Shown piece by piece: positions 35,518 to 44,727 of a DNA stretch of 64,000 nucleotides (its first letter is position 1; each line of letters opens with the position of its first letter). The DNA is from Gordonia terrae (lineage in GTDB: Bacteria > Actinomycetota > Actinomycetes > Mycobacteriales > Mycobacteriaceae), in the NCBI RefSeq assembly GCF_001698225.1, contig NZ_CP016594.1, forward strand, positions 744,001 to 808,000, written 5' to 3'. Made by a program: the position numbers and the translations under genes. The notes under the pieces were generated by a model. It did no database searches. It saw only the letters and a list, made by a program, of their open reading frames with translations, and had not been told where the DNA came from.

Positions 35518-36495
35518 TCAGCGCGCGTCGGTGGACCCACTGACGGTGTCGTTCTCGGCTGCCGACACGCCGATGCGTGTCGCCTCCATCCGGCGGTAGT
35601 AGCGATATGACGCGACGACAGCGAATGTGAGCACGATCGTCGTCAGTGCGCTGCCCTCGGGACCGTAGTCTCCTCCGGTCAGCACTGACGATGCCGAGGT
35701 GTCCGAGGCGAAGGTGAAGACCGTGACATCTCGGGCGCTCGAGTCGCCGAGGATGCCGAAGATGTTGCCCTGCGCCATGTTCCATGCCGCGTGGAGCTCG
35801 GCCGTCAACCAGATCGACCCCGAGCCGAGCGACAGGAACGAGAACAAGACGCCGAACAAGAAGATGTTGACCAGCACCAGCGGATGGAAATCGAGGTGGA
35901 CGACCGCGAAGAGGATCGACGGCAGGATCACCGCGGCCCATCCGTTGGTCAATCTGAGGCCGTGCCACTGCAGCAGGTAACCGCGGACGGCGATCTCCTC
36001 GGTCGAGGCCTGCACGATCCAGACCGGGATCAAGGAGAGGACGATCCCTACCGCTGCGGTGCCGGTCGTGGTGTGGCCGGCCGCCGAGTCGGCGTCGTAC
36101 CCGGCAAACACCACGAGCAGCAGCAACACGATCCCGAACAGCGCGAATCCGGATGCGGCTCCGACGAGAAATCGGATCGGACCGCGACGGTCCCGCAGTC
36201 CGACCGACAGGATCGAACGTCGTTCGTAGGCCACCACCCACGCGAAGAGGACCACCAGCGTCATGCCGTTGGTGATCACCTCGTTCCACTGGGCGGCCAC
36301 ACTGCCGTCCATTCCCGAGCCGGTGATCGCATTCGCGATCGCGGCTCCGACGACCTGGCCACCGACGATGGCGACCAGCGCCACCACCCACACCAGAATC
36401 AGGTGGGGACGGCGTCGGCCCGTCGTCGCGTCGTGGACGAGTGGCGAGGACGTCAGATTCAATCCGGGATGTCGCTGATCGACCGCTTCAACCAT
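35518..36495 (-). CDS. CPBP-family intramembrane metalloprotease (CAAX-like)
   Basis: 325 residues with about eight hydrophobic segments. The CPBP motifs are present: EExxxR in ASTEEIAVRGYLL (~residue 175), FxxxH in ILFAVVHLDFH (~205) and HxxxN in LTAELHAAWNMAQGN (~240). These enzymes cleave within or near membranes; bacterial members act in bacteriocin immunity or as uncharacterised proteases. ATG 36495 is chosen; further upstream codons belong to the divergent gene's strand. It lies 48 bp from the divergent start at 36544. Confidence 0.87.
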   Translation of the reverse strand: MVEAVDQRHPGLNLTSSPLVHDATTGRRRPHLILVWVVALVAIVGGQVVGAAIANAITGSGMDGSVAAQWNEVITNGMTLVVLFAWVVAYERRSILSVGLRDRRGPIRFLVGAASGFALFGIVLLLLVVFAGYDADSAAGHTTTGTAAVGIVLSLIPVWIVQASTEEIAVRGYLLQWHGLRLTNGWAAVILPSILFAVVHLDFHPLVLVNIFLFGVLFSFLSLGSGSIWLTAELHAAWNMAQGNIFGILGDSSARDVTVFTFASDTSASSVLTGGDYGPEGSALTTIVLTFAVVASYRYYRRMEATRIGVSAAENDTVSGSTDAR

Positions 36496-36543
36496 GAGCA
36501 GAGTTTCGGTGCGAAATCGGTAGCGGGTGGGTATGCAGCCGCC

Positions 36544-37449
36544 ATGCAGACGTTCTTGCCCTACCCGGATTTCCGGCGCTCCGCGGAGGTCCTCGACCCC
36601 GCGCGGCTCGGCAAGCAGCGGGTGGAGACGTTGCAGATCCTGCGAGCGCTCGAATTGTTCGACTACGGCTGGTCCAGCCATCCCGCGGTCACGATGTGGC
36701 GCGGGCACACCCCGGCGCTGGTCGCGTACGGGCTCGCGTTCGTCGATGTGTGGACCGGCGAAGGGCGTGCGGACAGCACCGCGCCGATGATCGCCGAGTT
36801 CGCGCCCGACGTGGTGGGCCGGGCCCAGTCCGAGCTGGCCGCGCAGGGCCTGATGCCCGCGTGGCTGGGCGACGACCGGCTCCATCGCAGCCATCGTTCC
36901 GCGCTGCTCCGCAAGGCGCCGGACTTCTACGGCTCCGTGTTCGACGACGTCGACGACGAACTGCCGTACTTCTGGCCCGATCCGCCGGTCGCCGATACCC
37001 ACGACCTGGACGAGCCGACCCGCACGGTGTGGATCGTCCGCGCCACGTCCGACGACCAGTACACCGAGTTCCGGCGGCGACGCATCGTCGGGTTCGGCAC
37101 CGAGTCCGGCATCGATGCCGACGCGTCGTCGGGCGCCGAGGCGAGCCTGCGGACGCTGCTGAAAGAGTGCAGCCCGGGGCGTCGGCGGGGGAAGGACCTG
37201 CGCGTGCTCGCGTCCTTCGTCGCCGACCTGAAGGTGGGGTACCAGGTCGCCGTGGTCGACCCGGCCGACCCGGACGTGCTGGCGCGGGGCCAGGTGGTCA
37301 GCGACTACGAGTTCTCGACGCGCGCCGCGACGCTCACCCCGCACCGCCGTCGCGTCCGATGGACCGGCACGCTCGAGCGGACGTCGGTCACCCCGCCGGC
37401 ACTGCTACAGAACCCGCGCACACTGTTTCCCGTAGCAGTGATGCAGTGA
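36544..37449 (+). CDS. Pyr_excise/MSMEG_6728-like domain fused to an Mrr-N/EVE-like domain
   Basis: 301 residues in two parts. Residues 1-150 follow the MSMEG_6728-type pattern related to pyrimidine-dimer DNA glycosylases: MQTFLPYPDFRRSAEVLDP, RLGKQRVETLQILRAL, HPAVTMWRGHTPALVAYGLA and HRSHRSALLRK. Residues ~160-301 begin TVWIVRATSDDQYTEFR and continue with a Gly-x-Gly strand, KVGYQVAVVDP, ARGQVVSDYEFS and HRRRVRW, which resembles the N-terminal PUA/EVE-like domain of Mrr-type restriction proteins. The combination suggests a DNA lesion- or modified-base-directed enzyme. No Shine-Dalgarno is obvious. The domain assignments are pattern-based. Confidence 0.7.
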   Translation: MQTFLPYPDFRRSAEVLDPARLGKQRVETLQILRALELFDYGWSSHPAVTMWRGHTPALVAYGLAFVDVWTGEGRADSTAPMIAEFAPDVVGRAQSELAAQGLMPAWLGDDRLHRSHRSALLRKAPDFYGSVFDDVDDELPYFWPDPPVADTHDLDEPTRTVWIVRATSDDQYTEFRRRRIVGFGTESGIDADASSGAEASLRTLLKECSPGRRRGKDLRVLASFVADLKVGYQVAVVDPADPDVLARGQVVSDYEFSTRAATLTPHRRRVRWTGTLERTSVTPPALLQNPRTLFPVAVMQ

Positions 37450-37821
37450 GTGATCCCGGGCTGAGCGCTGTCGTCCGATCGACCGAATCTCGGGCGGATG
37501 ATCGTGACGCCCGGCAGTGCACGAGCCGGCCGAAATGCGCGGAGTCGACATCGCGGACATCCGAAATGGGCGTCGCGGGAGCGAGAATGGCTGCTCAGAC
37601 GGGATATGTTCCCGTCACGCGAGATTTGGCATCGTGAAAATGACTCCAACCGTGGCTATACCGCGCTCGTGCTGAAGGTGAACGGCAAGTGTGCCCGACC
37701 GTGTATTCGCGGACGCATTTCCGCCCGATGCGTATGGTGAAACGTATTCGGATCGATATCTGCACGTGTGAATTCCGTTGTCGAGACGACGGCGCGGTCG
37801 TAGTGATGTGAAGGGACTGTG
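37450..37821. other. Non-coding stretch upstream of the mycolyltransferase gene
   Basis: No convincing gene is seen in these 372 bases. The right half (about 37610-37800) is clearly less GC-rich than the surroundings and probably holds the promoter and regulatory region of the secreted mycolyltransferase gene. AAGGGA (37811-37816) is the ribosome binding site of that gene. Confidence 0.5.
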
Positions 37822-38847
37822 ATGTCCGCAGCGGATGGTGCTCTCCGCCGACGCCTGGTCGCCACGACGGTCTCGATCGTTGCTCTCGTTGTCGCTCTGA
37901 CCATTCCGTCACTGGCGTCTGCGGAACCGGGAAGCGGGTCGACGCGGGCGCAGGCGTTGGCCCGGGCAGTGGCCGACGGCCGGGTGCTCGACCTGTCGGT
38001 GCATTCGCCCTCGATGAAACGAGATGTCCCGGTGCGCGTGCTCGTGCCCGCTGATCGATCGAAGCCCCGTCCGACGCTGTATCTGCTGAACGGTGCGGGT
38101 GGCGGGGAGGGTACCGGCCACTGGTTCGAGCAAACCGACATCGTCGATTTCGTCGCCGACAAGAATGTGAATGTGGTCGTGCCGATGCGCGGTGCCTACA
38201 GCTATTACACCGACTGGGTGAAAGTCGATCCGGTGCTCGGGCGAAACAAGTGGACAACCTTTCTGACCAGCGAATTACCACCGCTCATCGACGAAAAGCT
38301 GAAGACCACCGGGGTGAATGCGATCGCGGGGATCTCGATGGCGGGAACATCGTCGTTGAGTCTGGCCGAGTCCGCACCTCGGCTCTACCGGGCCGTCGCG
38401 TCCTACAGCGGATGCGCGGAGACGAGCACGAACCTGGGTCGGCTGGCCATCCGAGCGGTCGTCGAGGGCCGCGGCGGTGGCGACATCGCCAACATCTGGG
38501 GGCCGGTCGGCTCTCCGGGATGGCGTGCCCACGACCCGGTCGTCAATGCCTACAAGCTGCGCGGCAAGGCGATCTACATCAGCACCGGCACGGGTGTCCC
38601 CGGACCGCACGACCAGTTGCAGAGCCAGGGAATCGACGGCAAGACCACGATCTACATCGATCAGATCGCGGTCGGCGGCGCGATCGAGGCCGCCACCCAT
38701 CAGTGCACGCTCAATCTCGACCGCCGGCTCACCCAGCTCGGCATCCCCGCGACCGTCGACTACACGCCCGGTACGCACGCCTGGCCGTACTGGCAGGATC
38801 AGCTCGTGAAGTCGTGGCCGATGCTCGAACGCGCGCTCACCGACTGA
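37822..38847 (+). CDS. Antigen-85-like mycolyltransferase/esterase, secreted
   Basis: 341 residues with a signal peptide (basic start, LVATTVSIVALVVALTIPS core, cleavage after ASA, ~35). The alpha/beta-hydrolase core matches the Ag85 esterase family: nucleophile Ser ~172 in GISMAGTSSLSL, oxyanion-side LLNGAGG near residue 92, and catalytic His in TPGTHAWPYWQ near the C-terminus. Ag85 proteins transfer mycolic acids onto trehalose and arabinogalactan at the cell envelope. ATG 37822 is preferred to GTG 37819 for spacing from AAGGGA. Confidence 0.87.
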   Translation: MSAADGALRRRLVATTVSIVALVVALTIPSLASAEPGSGSTRAQALARAVADGRVLDLSVHSPSMKRDVPVRVLVPADRSKPRPTLYLLNGAGGGEGTGHWFEQTDIVDFVADKNVNVVVPMRGAYSYYTDWVKVDPVLGRNKWTTFLTSELPPLIDEKLKTTGVNAIAGISMAGTSSLSLAESAPRLYRAVASYSGCAETSTNLGRLAIRAVVEGRGGGDIANIWGPVGSPGWRAHDPVVNAYKLRGKAIYISTGTGVPGPHDQLQSQGIDGKTTIYIDQIAVGGAIEAATHQCTLNLDRRLTQLGIPATVDYTPGTHAWPYWQDQLVKSWPMLERALTD

Positions 38848-38869
38848 GCGGCCCGAGATCTGTCACGAT

Positions 38870-39685
38870 GTGACCGTGACTGCGACCCCCGGTGCGCCGA
38901 GCCCCATCCCGAGCCTGCCCAACCTGCGCGATCTCGGCGGCTGGCGCACCGCCGACGGCCGGACGGTCCGATCCGGCGTCCTGTTCCGTTCGACGGACTT
39001 CTCCGCCCTCGACACCGCCGACGTGCCCGCGCTGGAGGCTCTGGGTCTCTCGACCGTCTACGATCTCCGGTCGGCGCACGAGAGCGCAGCCATCCCGGAC
39101 CCGGTTCTGCCCGGCGCGTCGAACATCGCTCTCGACGTGCTCGCCGACGCACAGATGTCGATTCCGGCGAACATCGGCGCGGTGCTCGCCGACCCCGTCG
39201 TCGTCGCGGAGGCCGGCGAGATGCTGTCCGGCGGCAAGTCGCGCGAAATGATCTCCGGGACCTACCGCGAGATGATCACCCTTCCCAGCGCGACGGCCGC
39301 CTACACCGAGTTCTTCCGCGGACTGCTCGACGCGGGGTCGACGCCCGCTCTGGTGCACTGCACCACCGGCAAGGATCGAACCGGTTGGGCGGCAGCATCT
39401 CTGCTGACCCTGCTCGGGGTTCCGAGGGACGATGTCTACCGCGACTACCTCCTCACCAACGAGCGGCTGATCCCGTCGCTCGAGCACATCTTCGACGGGT
39501 TCGCCGCGGCGGGGGGCGATCCTGAACTGCTCGTCGGCGTGCTGGGCGTCGACGCCGGTTACCTCGACGCAGCGTTCGACGAGGTGGACAAGCGGTACGG
39601 CGGGATCGAGGGCTACTTCGGCGAGGCGCTCGGCCTGGATGTCCGGGACCAGCAGGCCCTCCGCGACCGCTACCTCGACGGGTGA
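38870..39685 (+). CDS. MptpB-like tyrosine/lipid phosphatase
   Basis: 271 residues. The P-loop HCTTGKDRTG (Cys ~164) matches the C-x5-R signature of the MptpB group, where the Lys and Asp are typical of triple-specificity phosphatases. Upstream blocks are SLPNLRDLGGWRT and VYDLRSAHES, and a TNERL segment follows. There is no signal peptide. In M. tuberculosis PtpB is a secreted virulence factor; in an environmental relative its substrate is unknown. GTG 38870 or GTG 38876 could be the start. Confidence 0.87.
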   Translation: MTVTATPGAPSPIPSLPNLRDLGGWRTADGRTVRSGVLFRSTDFSALDTADVPALEALGLSTVYDLRSAHESAAIPDPVLPGASNIALDVLADAQMSIPANIGAVLADPVVVAEAGEMLSGGKSREMISGTYREMITLPSATAAYTEFFRGLLDAGSTPALVHCTTGKDRTGWAAASLLTLLGVPRDDVYRDYLLTNERLIPSLEHIFDGFAAAGGDPELLVGVLGVDAGYLDAAFDEVDKRYGGIEGYFGEALGLDVRDQQALRDRYLDG

Positions 39686-39811
39686 GGCAGGCGGGTTCGA
39701 TGGGCTCGGCTGTGTCCGAGTACCGGTGGCGATTCCTCCGGTGAGGGGATACCGCCGACTCGTGCGGATCGATAGCGTCGGGCGAACCCCTCTACCGAAC
39801 TACGGAGATCC

Positions 39812-40360
39812 ATGCGCGCAGGAGTTATGGCACGGTCGTTGTTGATCCCCGTTCTGATCGTGGGAGGCGCGATCGGCGTGACGACAGGCTCCCCGGACGC
39901 ACGGGCGGAGCCGGCCGGGTCGGTCGACTCCGGAAGTCTCGAGGGTGCGGATCCCCGCGACCTCGACTACGGCAGCCTCGACGGTGTGGATCTCCGGGAT
40001 CTCGACTTCGTCGGGAGCATCGGTGGAGGCGTGCAGCCGCCGCGAGTTCAGCAGTGTGACGAGGAGACGCGATCCGGAGGCCAGGGCGTCACGGAGACGC
40101 GGTACGTGTTGGGCCGGCCGGGGCCCACCCGCTTCACGCTGCGGTACGAAACGCTCGATCAGCCCGATGAGATCCGCGTGTTCTACCAGGGCAAATTGAT
40201 TCACAACACCGGGTACGTCGGTGACAATCGCAACCAGGGCACGGGTAGCGCCCGGGTCGTCGTGCCGCGGGGCACCGAATCCTCCGTCGTCGTGCGGGTG
40301 ACCGGTCCGGAAGAGGGCACCCAGTGGGAGTACACGGTGTACTGTCCCGGGTCGAGCTGA
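39812..40360 (+). CDS. Secreted protein with a short internal repeat
   Basis: 182 residues with a signal peptide (SLLIPVLIVGGAIGVTTGS, cleavage near ARA-EP). A degenerate duplication follows (GSLEGADPRDLDYGSLDGVD then LRDLDFVGS), and the C-terminal ~100 residues look beta-rich (TRFTLRYETLDQPDEIRVFY, VVVPRGTESSVVVRVTGP) with two Cys, suggesting a disulfide-stabilised domain. No family is recognised. ATG with GGAG 5 nt upstream. Confidence 0.72.
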   Translation: MRAGVMARSLLIPVLIVGGAIGVTTGSPDARAEPAGSVDSGSLEGADPRDLDYGSLDGVDLRDLDFVGSIGGGVQPPRVQQCDEETRSGGQGVTETRYVLGRPGPTRFTLRYETLDQPDEIRVFYQGKLIHNTGYVGDNRNQGTGSARVVVPRGTESSVVVRVTGPEEGTQWEYTVYCPGSS

Positions 40361-40390
40361 GCGCCTGACGATCGTCGGTAGTGTCTTGGG

Positions 40391-42592
40391 ATGAGCGAAC
40401 TGAGCTTGTCCCAGAAGGCCGCGCTCGGCAGCGGCGCCGATTTCTGGACCACGAAAGCGGTGGGTTCGATTCCCGCGCTCACTCTCACCGACGGCCCGCA
40501 CGGGGTCCGTAAACAGACCGGCGCGACCGATCACCTCGGCCTCGCCGGCAGCGAACCCGCCACCTGCTTTCCGCCCGCAGTCGGCCTCGGCCAGAGTTGG
40601 GATGTCGGGCTGATCCGTCGTGTCGGCGAAGCGCTCGGACTGGAGGCCCGCGGTCTCGGCGTCGACGTTCTGCTCGGTCCGGGAGTGAACATCAAACGAG
40701 ATCCGCGGTGCGGCAGGAACTTCGAGTACTTTTCTGAGGACCCGTTCGTCACCGGCCGGCTCGGCGCGGCGTGGATCGAGGGTGTCCAGAGCATCGGGGT
40801 CGGGACATCGCCCAAACACTTCGCGCTGAACAATGCCGAGGACGACCGGATGCGGTCGAGTTCGGACGTCGATCCCCGGCCGATGCGCGAGATCTACCTC
40901 CGCGCCTTCGCGCACATCATCCGCTCGGCCGATCCCTGGACCGTGATGTGTTCCTACAACCGCATCAACGGCATCCCGGCATCGGAGAACCACTGGCTCC
41001 TCACCGACCTGCTGCGCGGCGAGTGGGGCTTCGACGGTGTGGTGGTCTCCGACTGGGGTGCCGTCGCCGATCGCGTCCGTGCGGTCGCGGCCGGACTCGA
41101 TCTCGAGATGCCGGGGTCCGGCGGGCGGACCGACGCGCAGATCGTCGACGCCGTCGAGGACGGGCGCCTCGACGCGGCGGCCGTGGACCGATCGGCGCGG
41201 GCGGTCCGCAAGCTCGCCGAGCGGGCCGGTGCCGGTCGCGCGGGCCGAATCGTGGTCGATCCCGATCTGCACCACCGCCTCGCCCGGGAAGCGGCGGGGC
41301 GGTCCATCGTCCTGCTGAAGAACGAGGGCGGCGTTCTCCCACTGGGTTCCGGGCAATCCGTCGCGGTCATCGGCGAGTTCGCGCGCGAACCCCGGTATCA
41401 GGGCGGGGGCAGTTCACACGTCAACCCGACGCGCCTCGATGTGCCGGTGGACGAGATCCGGGCGGCCGGTCACGCGGTGACCTACGCCCCTGGCTTCGCC
41501 ACCGACGATGCGCCGGTGGATGCGGCCGAGGCGGTCGCCGCCGCAGCCGAGGCCGATGTCGCCGTCCTGTTCCTGGGACTGGCGGCGTCGCAGGAGTCGG
41601 AGGGCTTCGACCGCGACGACATCGAACTGCCGTCGGATCAGATCGAACTGCTGACCCGAATCCTCGCGGTGCAACCCCGCACCGTGGTCGTGCTCGCCCA
41701 CGGTGGAGTCCTCCGCCTCGAAGCGATTGCCGCGGCCCCCGCGGTCCTCGACGGTGCGCTCCTCGGCCAGGCCGGGGGCGGGGCCATCGCCGACGTGCTC
41801 GTCGGCGCGGTCAACCCGTCGGGGCGGCTCACCGAGACCGTGCCGGTCAGGTTGCAGGACGCGCCGGCTTACCTCAACTTCCCGAACGAGAACTCCCACA
41901 TCCGGTACGGCGAGGGGATTCACGTCGGCTACCGCTGGTACGACGCGCGGGACCTCGAGGTGGCGTACCCGTTCGGGCACGGGTTGTCCTACACGACGTT
42001 CGAGCACTCGGATCTCTCCGTCGCAACGGAGGATTCGGTCGTCGACGGGGTGGTCGTCGAGGTGACGGTCACGAACACCGGACCCCGCGCCGGTCGCGAG
42101 GTGGTCCAGATCTACACGTCGAAGCCGGACTCCCGGGTCGGTCGTCCGCCGCGTGAGCTGGCGGGTTTCGCGGTCACCCGCGACCTCGAACCCGGTGAGT
42201 CCGAGACCGTGTCGGTCACGATCGACCGAAACGACCTCGCGTACTGGGACACCCGGGTCGATCGCTGGATCGTCGAGGCGGGTGAGTACGCGATCCAGGT
42301 CGGCGCGTCGAGCCGCGACATCCGGCTGATCACGACCGTCGAGATCAGCGGAGACGACGTGGTCCTCCCGATCGACGAGAACTCGACCCTGGGCGAGGTC
42401 CTGGCGAATCCGGCTGCGGCGCAGGCGCTCGCGGAGCTGGCCGAGAACAACCCGCTGATGAGTGCCGGGAACGACGCGCTGGGTGTCGACATGGCACGGA
42501 TGCTCGCGTCGATCCCGCTCGGTCGCCTCGCCGGCTTCGGGATGAGAGAAGAGGACATCACCGGGATCATCGCGGCTGCGCGCACGGACTGA
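40391..42592 (+). CDS. Glycoside hydrolase family 3 beta-glucosidase
   Basis: 733 residues: GH3 N-terminal TIM barrel (~25-290) with LTLTDGPHGVRK, RCGRNFEYFSEDP, KHFALNN and nucleophile Asp ~221 in VVVSDWGAVADR; GH3 C-terminal alpha/beta domain (~300-510); FnIII-like domain with the FGHGLSYTTFEHSDL junction (~530-660); and a short helical tail (ENNPLMSAGNDALG). No signal peptide, so it hydrolyses beta-glucosides inside the cell. The gene stands alone. Confidence 0.92.
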   Translation: MSELSLSQKAALGSGADFWTTKAVGSIPALTLTDGPHGVRKQTGATDHLGLAGSEPATCFPPAVGLGQSWDVGLIRRVGEALGLEARGLGVDVLLGPGVNIKRDPRCGRNFEYFSEDPFVTGRLGAAWIEGVQSIGVGTSPKHFALNNAEDDRMRSSSDVDPRPMREIYLRAFAHIIRSADPWTVMCSYNRINGIPASENHWLLTDLLRGEWGFDGVVVSDWGAVADRVRAVAAGLDLEMPGSGGRTDAQIVDAVEDGRLDAAAVDRSARAVRKLAERAGAGRAGRIVVDPDLHHRLAREAAGRSIVLLKNEGGVLPLGSGQSVAVIGEFAREPRYQGGGSSHVNPTRLDVPVDEIRAAGHAVTYAPGFATDDAPVDAAEAVAAAAEADVAVLFLGLAASQESEGFDRDDIELPSDQIELLTRILAVQPRTVVVLAHGGVLRLEAIAAAPAVLDGALLGQAGGGAIADVLVGAVNPSGRLTETVPVRLQDAPAYLNFPNENSHIRYGEGIHVGYRWYDARDLEVAYPFGHGLSYTTFEHSDLSVATEDSVVDGVVVEVTVTNTGPRAGREVVQIYTSKPDSRVGRPPRELAGFAVTRDLEPGESETVSVTIDRNDLAYWDTRVDRWIVEAGEYAIQVGASSRDIRLITTVEISGDDVVLPIDENSTLGEVLANPAAAQALAELAENNPLMSAGNDALGVDMARMLASIPLGRLAGFGMREEDITGIIAAARTD

Positions 42593-42604
42593 CCGGCCTG
42601 CGGG

Positions 42605-43066
42605 CTACCGGAACACGATGCAGGTGGTGGTTCCATGTGCCACGAGCTTGCCGTCGGCGGCGAACACCTTGCCCTCGGCGGTCGCGGTGGTGCGGCCGGC
42701 GTGGATGACGGTGCCCACGCCGGTCAGCTCCCCGGCATCGACGGCGACCGAGCGGATGTAGTTCACCTTCAGCTCCAGGGTCGTGTAGCCGACGCCGGCG
42801 GGCAGCGTGGTGTGCACGGCACACCCCATCACCGAGTCCAGCAGCGTGGCGCAGATGCCGCCGTGGACGGTGCCGAGGGGGTTGGCGAAGTCGGGCTGCG
42901 GGGTCACGGCGAAGGTGACCGCGCCCTCGTCGATCTGCTTGGGGACCATGCCCAGGAGGCGGCCGATGCTCGGACGGTCGGAGCCCGCGCCGTCGGCCTG
43001 CCAGGCGCGCAGTAGCTCGAGTCCGGACATCGCGGTGGGGTCGGTGGGTGCGTCGGTGGTCGTCAT
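42605..43066 (-). CDS. PaaI-type hotdog thioesterase
   Basis: 153 residues. The hotdog signature is DFANPLGTVHGGICATLLDS (~residues 65-84), with HGG and the following Asp as in PaaI-type acyl-CoA thioesterases, and NYIRSVAVDAGELTG later. ATG 43066. It converges on the GH3 gene and is divergent from a TetR gene, which may control it. Substrate unknown, probably an aryl- or acyl-CoA. Confidence 0.85.
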   Translation of the reverse strand: MTTTDAPTDPTAMSGLELLRAWQADGAGSDRPSIGRLLGMVPKQIDEGAVTFAVTPQPDFANPLGTVHGGICATLLDSVMGCAVHTTLPAGVGYTTLELKVNYIRSVAVDAGELTGVGTVIHAGRTTATAEGKVFAADGKLVAHGTTTCIVFR

Positions 43067-43069
43067 GAC

Positions 43070-43085
43070 TATGCATGGTTGCATA
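43070..43085. promoter_or_regulatory. Possible TetR operator upstream of the thioesterase gene
   Basis: TATGCA-TGGT-TGCATA is a perfect 6-bp inverted repeat starting 4 bp upstream of the thioesterase ATG, between that gene and the divergent TetR gene. Binding by the neighbour is inferred. Confidence 0.45.
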
Positions 43086-43213
43086 CTCGACAGTGATTAT
43101 GAAGGTGTGCATATCCGGGTGGCTCCATTGCAGGCGCGATGACCTCGGCGGATGCTCTGTATGCTGGCGCAGGACATCAGATATATGAGGGTCGGCATAG
43201 GAGTTGTTGCTGC

Positions 43214-43825
43214 ATGGCGTCACATCCCGCCGAGTCCGTGGTCACCGGCGCGGACGACCGGGGCCCGCGTGAACGCATGGTCGTGCACGCGGCCGACCTG
43301 ATCGGTCGCGACGGCGTGGCCGCCACGTCGATCGGCGACGTCATCTCCGCGAGTTCCGCACCTCGCGGGTCCATCTACCACCATTTCCCGGGCGGCAAGA
43401 CCCAGCTGATGACCGAGGCGGTCCGGTACGCCGGCGAGTTCATCGCCGAACGCATCGGGCGCCCGACCACGATGACCCCGGCCGACACGGTGCGCGAGAT
43501 CGGCGGGGTGTGGCGGCGTCTGCTGGTCAACACCGATTTCCAGTTCGGGTGTCCGGTCCTCGCCGGCGGACTCGCCCGCCGCAGCGAACCCGCGGTGGCG
43601 GACGCCTCCGCCGAGATCCTGCAGCGCTGGGCCGACCTGGTCACCGCGCGACTGGTGGTCGACGGCGTCGACAGCGACCGTGCCGACTCACTGGCCAACC
43701 TCATCATCGCGGCGGTCGAAGGAGCGGTCGGACTGTGCCAGACACGGCGCAGCGTCGAACCCCTCGATCGCGTCATCGCCGAACTGGCGAGCCTGTGTGA
43801 CGCCGCGGTCGATCGGCGCCGATAG
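43214..43825 (+). CDS. TetR-family regulator, LmrA/YxaF-like
   Basis: 203 residues. HTH with GVAATSIGDVISASSAPRGS and IYHHFPGGKTQLM; the SIYHHFPGGK turn and the C-terminal FGCPVLAGGL segment are typical of the LmrA/YxaF subgroup. ATG 43214 has AGGAG 10 nt upstream. Divergent from the thioesterase gene. Confidence 0.83.
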   Translation: MASHPAESVVTGADDRGPRERMVVHAADLIGRDGVAATSIGDVISASSAPRGSIYHHFPGGKTQLMTEAVRYAGEFIAERIGRPTTMTPADTVREIGGVWRRLLVNTDFQFGCPVLAGGLARRSEPAVADASAEILQRWADLVTARLVVDGVDSDRADSLANLIIAAVEGAVGLCQTRRSVEPLDRVIAELASLCDAAVDRRR

Positions 43826-43959
43826 GACTGAGACGTTGGACACGCGTGTGCTCCGTTAGTAGGTTCACCATGTCGTCACCGTGGGGGTGACGCCTGGCCT
43901 GCGCCCGTTCATCGTCGGCGCCGGCCCGGATGGCTGGGTGACCTCGGGAGGATGACGCC

Positions 43960-44637
43960 ATGACGCCGGTCTTCCGGCATGCGCTGGGTTCGGACTTCGA
44001 CCGTCTGCATCCCAACGTCGCATGGCGCTACGGCATCGACTCGACATCCGGTGTCGCCCAGATCTGTAGCGGGATCTACGAGTCGGTGTACATCTCCTCC
44101 GCGTTGCCGCCGCCCGCGCTGTGGCACTACGCCAAACGCAACGCGCTGCCCTCGAAGACGAGCCGGATGGTGCCGTTCACCCAGGGGTACTACTGCTACT
44201 CCGACGAGCTCGGGCGCGAGTCGCTCGCGGTGTTGCGGAACTTCCAGTACACGACCGGCCCCCGCAAGCTGAACTCACTGCTCGTCGCCGGGCGAACGGG
44301 CCTGGTCGACTACTTCGGCGACGGCCCGGAGTTCCTGTATCCCATCGAGCCGTCGGTGACGCGGTCCGGCGAGTTGCTGCTGGAGAGCGGGCCGATGCGC
44401 TGGCTCGGGCGCGGACCCAAGGTCGGGATGAAAGGGCTGTTCACCGCTCAGATGAAGTACATCGAGGGGTGGGACGAGAAACGGGATCGCTTCCGGTGCG
44501 ACGCGACCGTTCGCAACCCGGTCATCGGCGAGATCATGCACTTTCGTGGCTGGTTCACCGCGGTCGACCAGGCCTGCTCTCTACGCGACATCCCCGACGA
44601 GGCGTGGCCGGTCAACCTGGTCGACCGCGAGAGCTGA
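43960..44637 (+). CDS. DUF4166-like protein
   Basis: 225 residues beginning MTPVFRHALGSDFDRLHP, the pattern at the start of DUF4166 domains, followed by mixed strands with LWHYAKRNALPSKTSRMVPF, and near the end MHFRGWFTAV. No signal peptide or membrane segment. Function unknown. GGAGG 8 nt upstream supports the ATG. It precedes an SRPBCC gene by 90 bp with its own promoter. Confidence 0.65.
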   Translation: MTPVFRHALGSDFDRLHPNVAWRYGIDSTSGVAQICSGIYESVYISSALPPPALWHYAKRNALPSKTSRMVPFTQGYYCYSDELGRESLAVLRNFQYTTGPRKLNSLLVAGRTGLVDYFGDGPEFLYPIEPSVTRSGELLLESGPMRWLGRGPKVGMKGLFTAQMKYIEGWDEKRDRFRCDATVRNPVIGEIMHFRGWFTAVDQACSLRDIPDEAWPVNLVDRES

Positions 44638-44727
44638 TCGCTGTCATCCCAGGCGACTCCGCCGCGGGTCGACACATCGTCGACGGTTCGTTGCATCGGC
44701 GGCACGGGCGCGCGGTAGGTTCTGCGC

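Noticed and set aside
37498..37740. 80-codon open frame in the gap before the mycolyltransferase gene
   Set aside because: Arg-rich, with no ribosome binding site or recognisable motif; composition suggests regulatory DNA.
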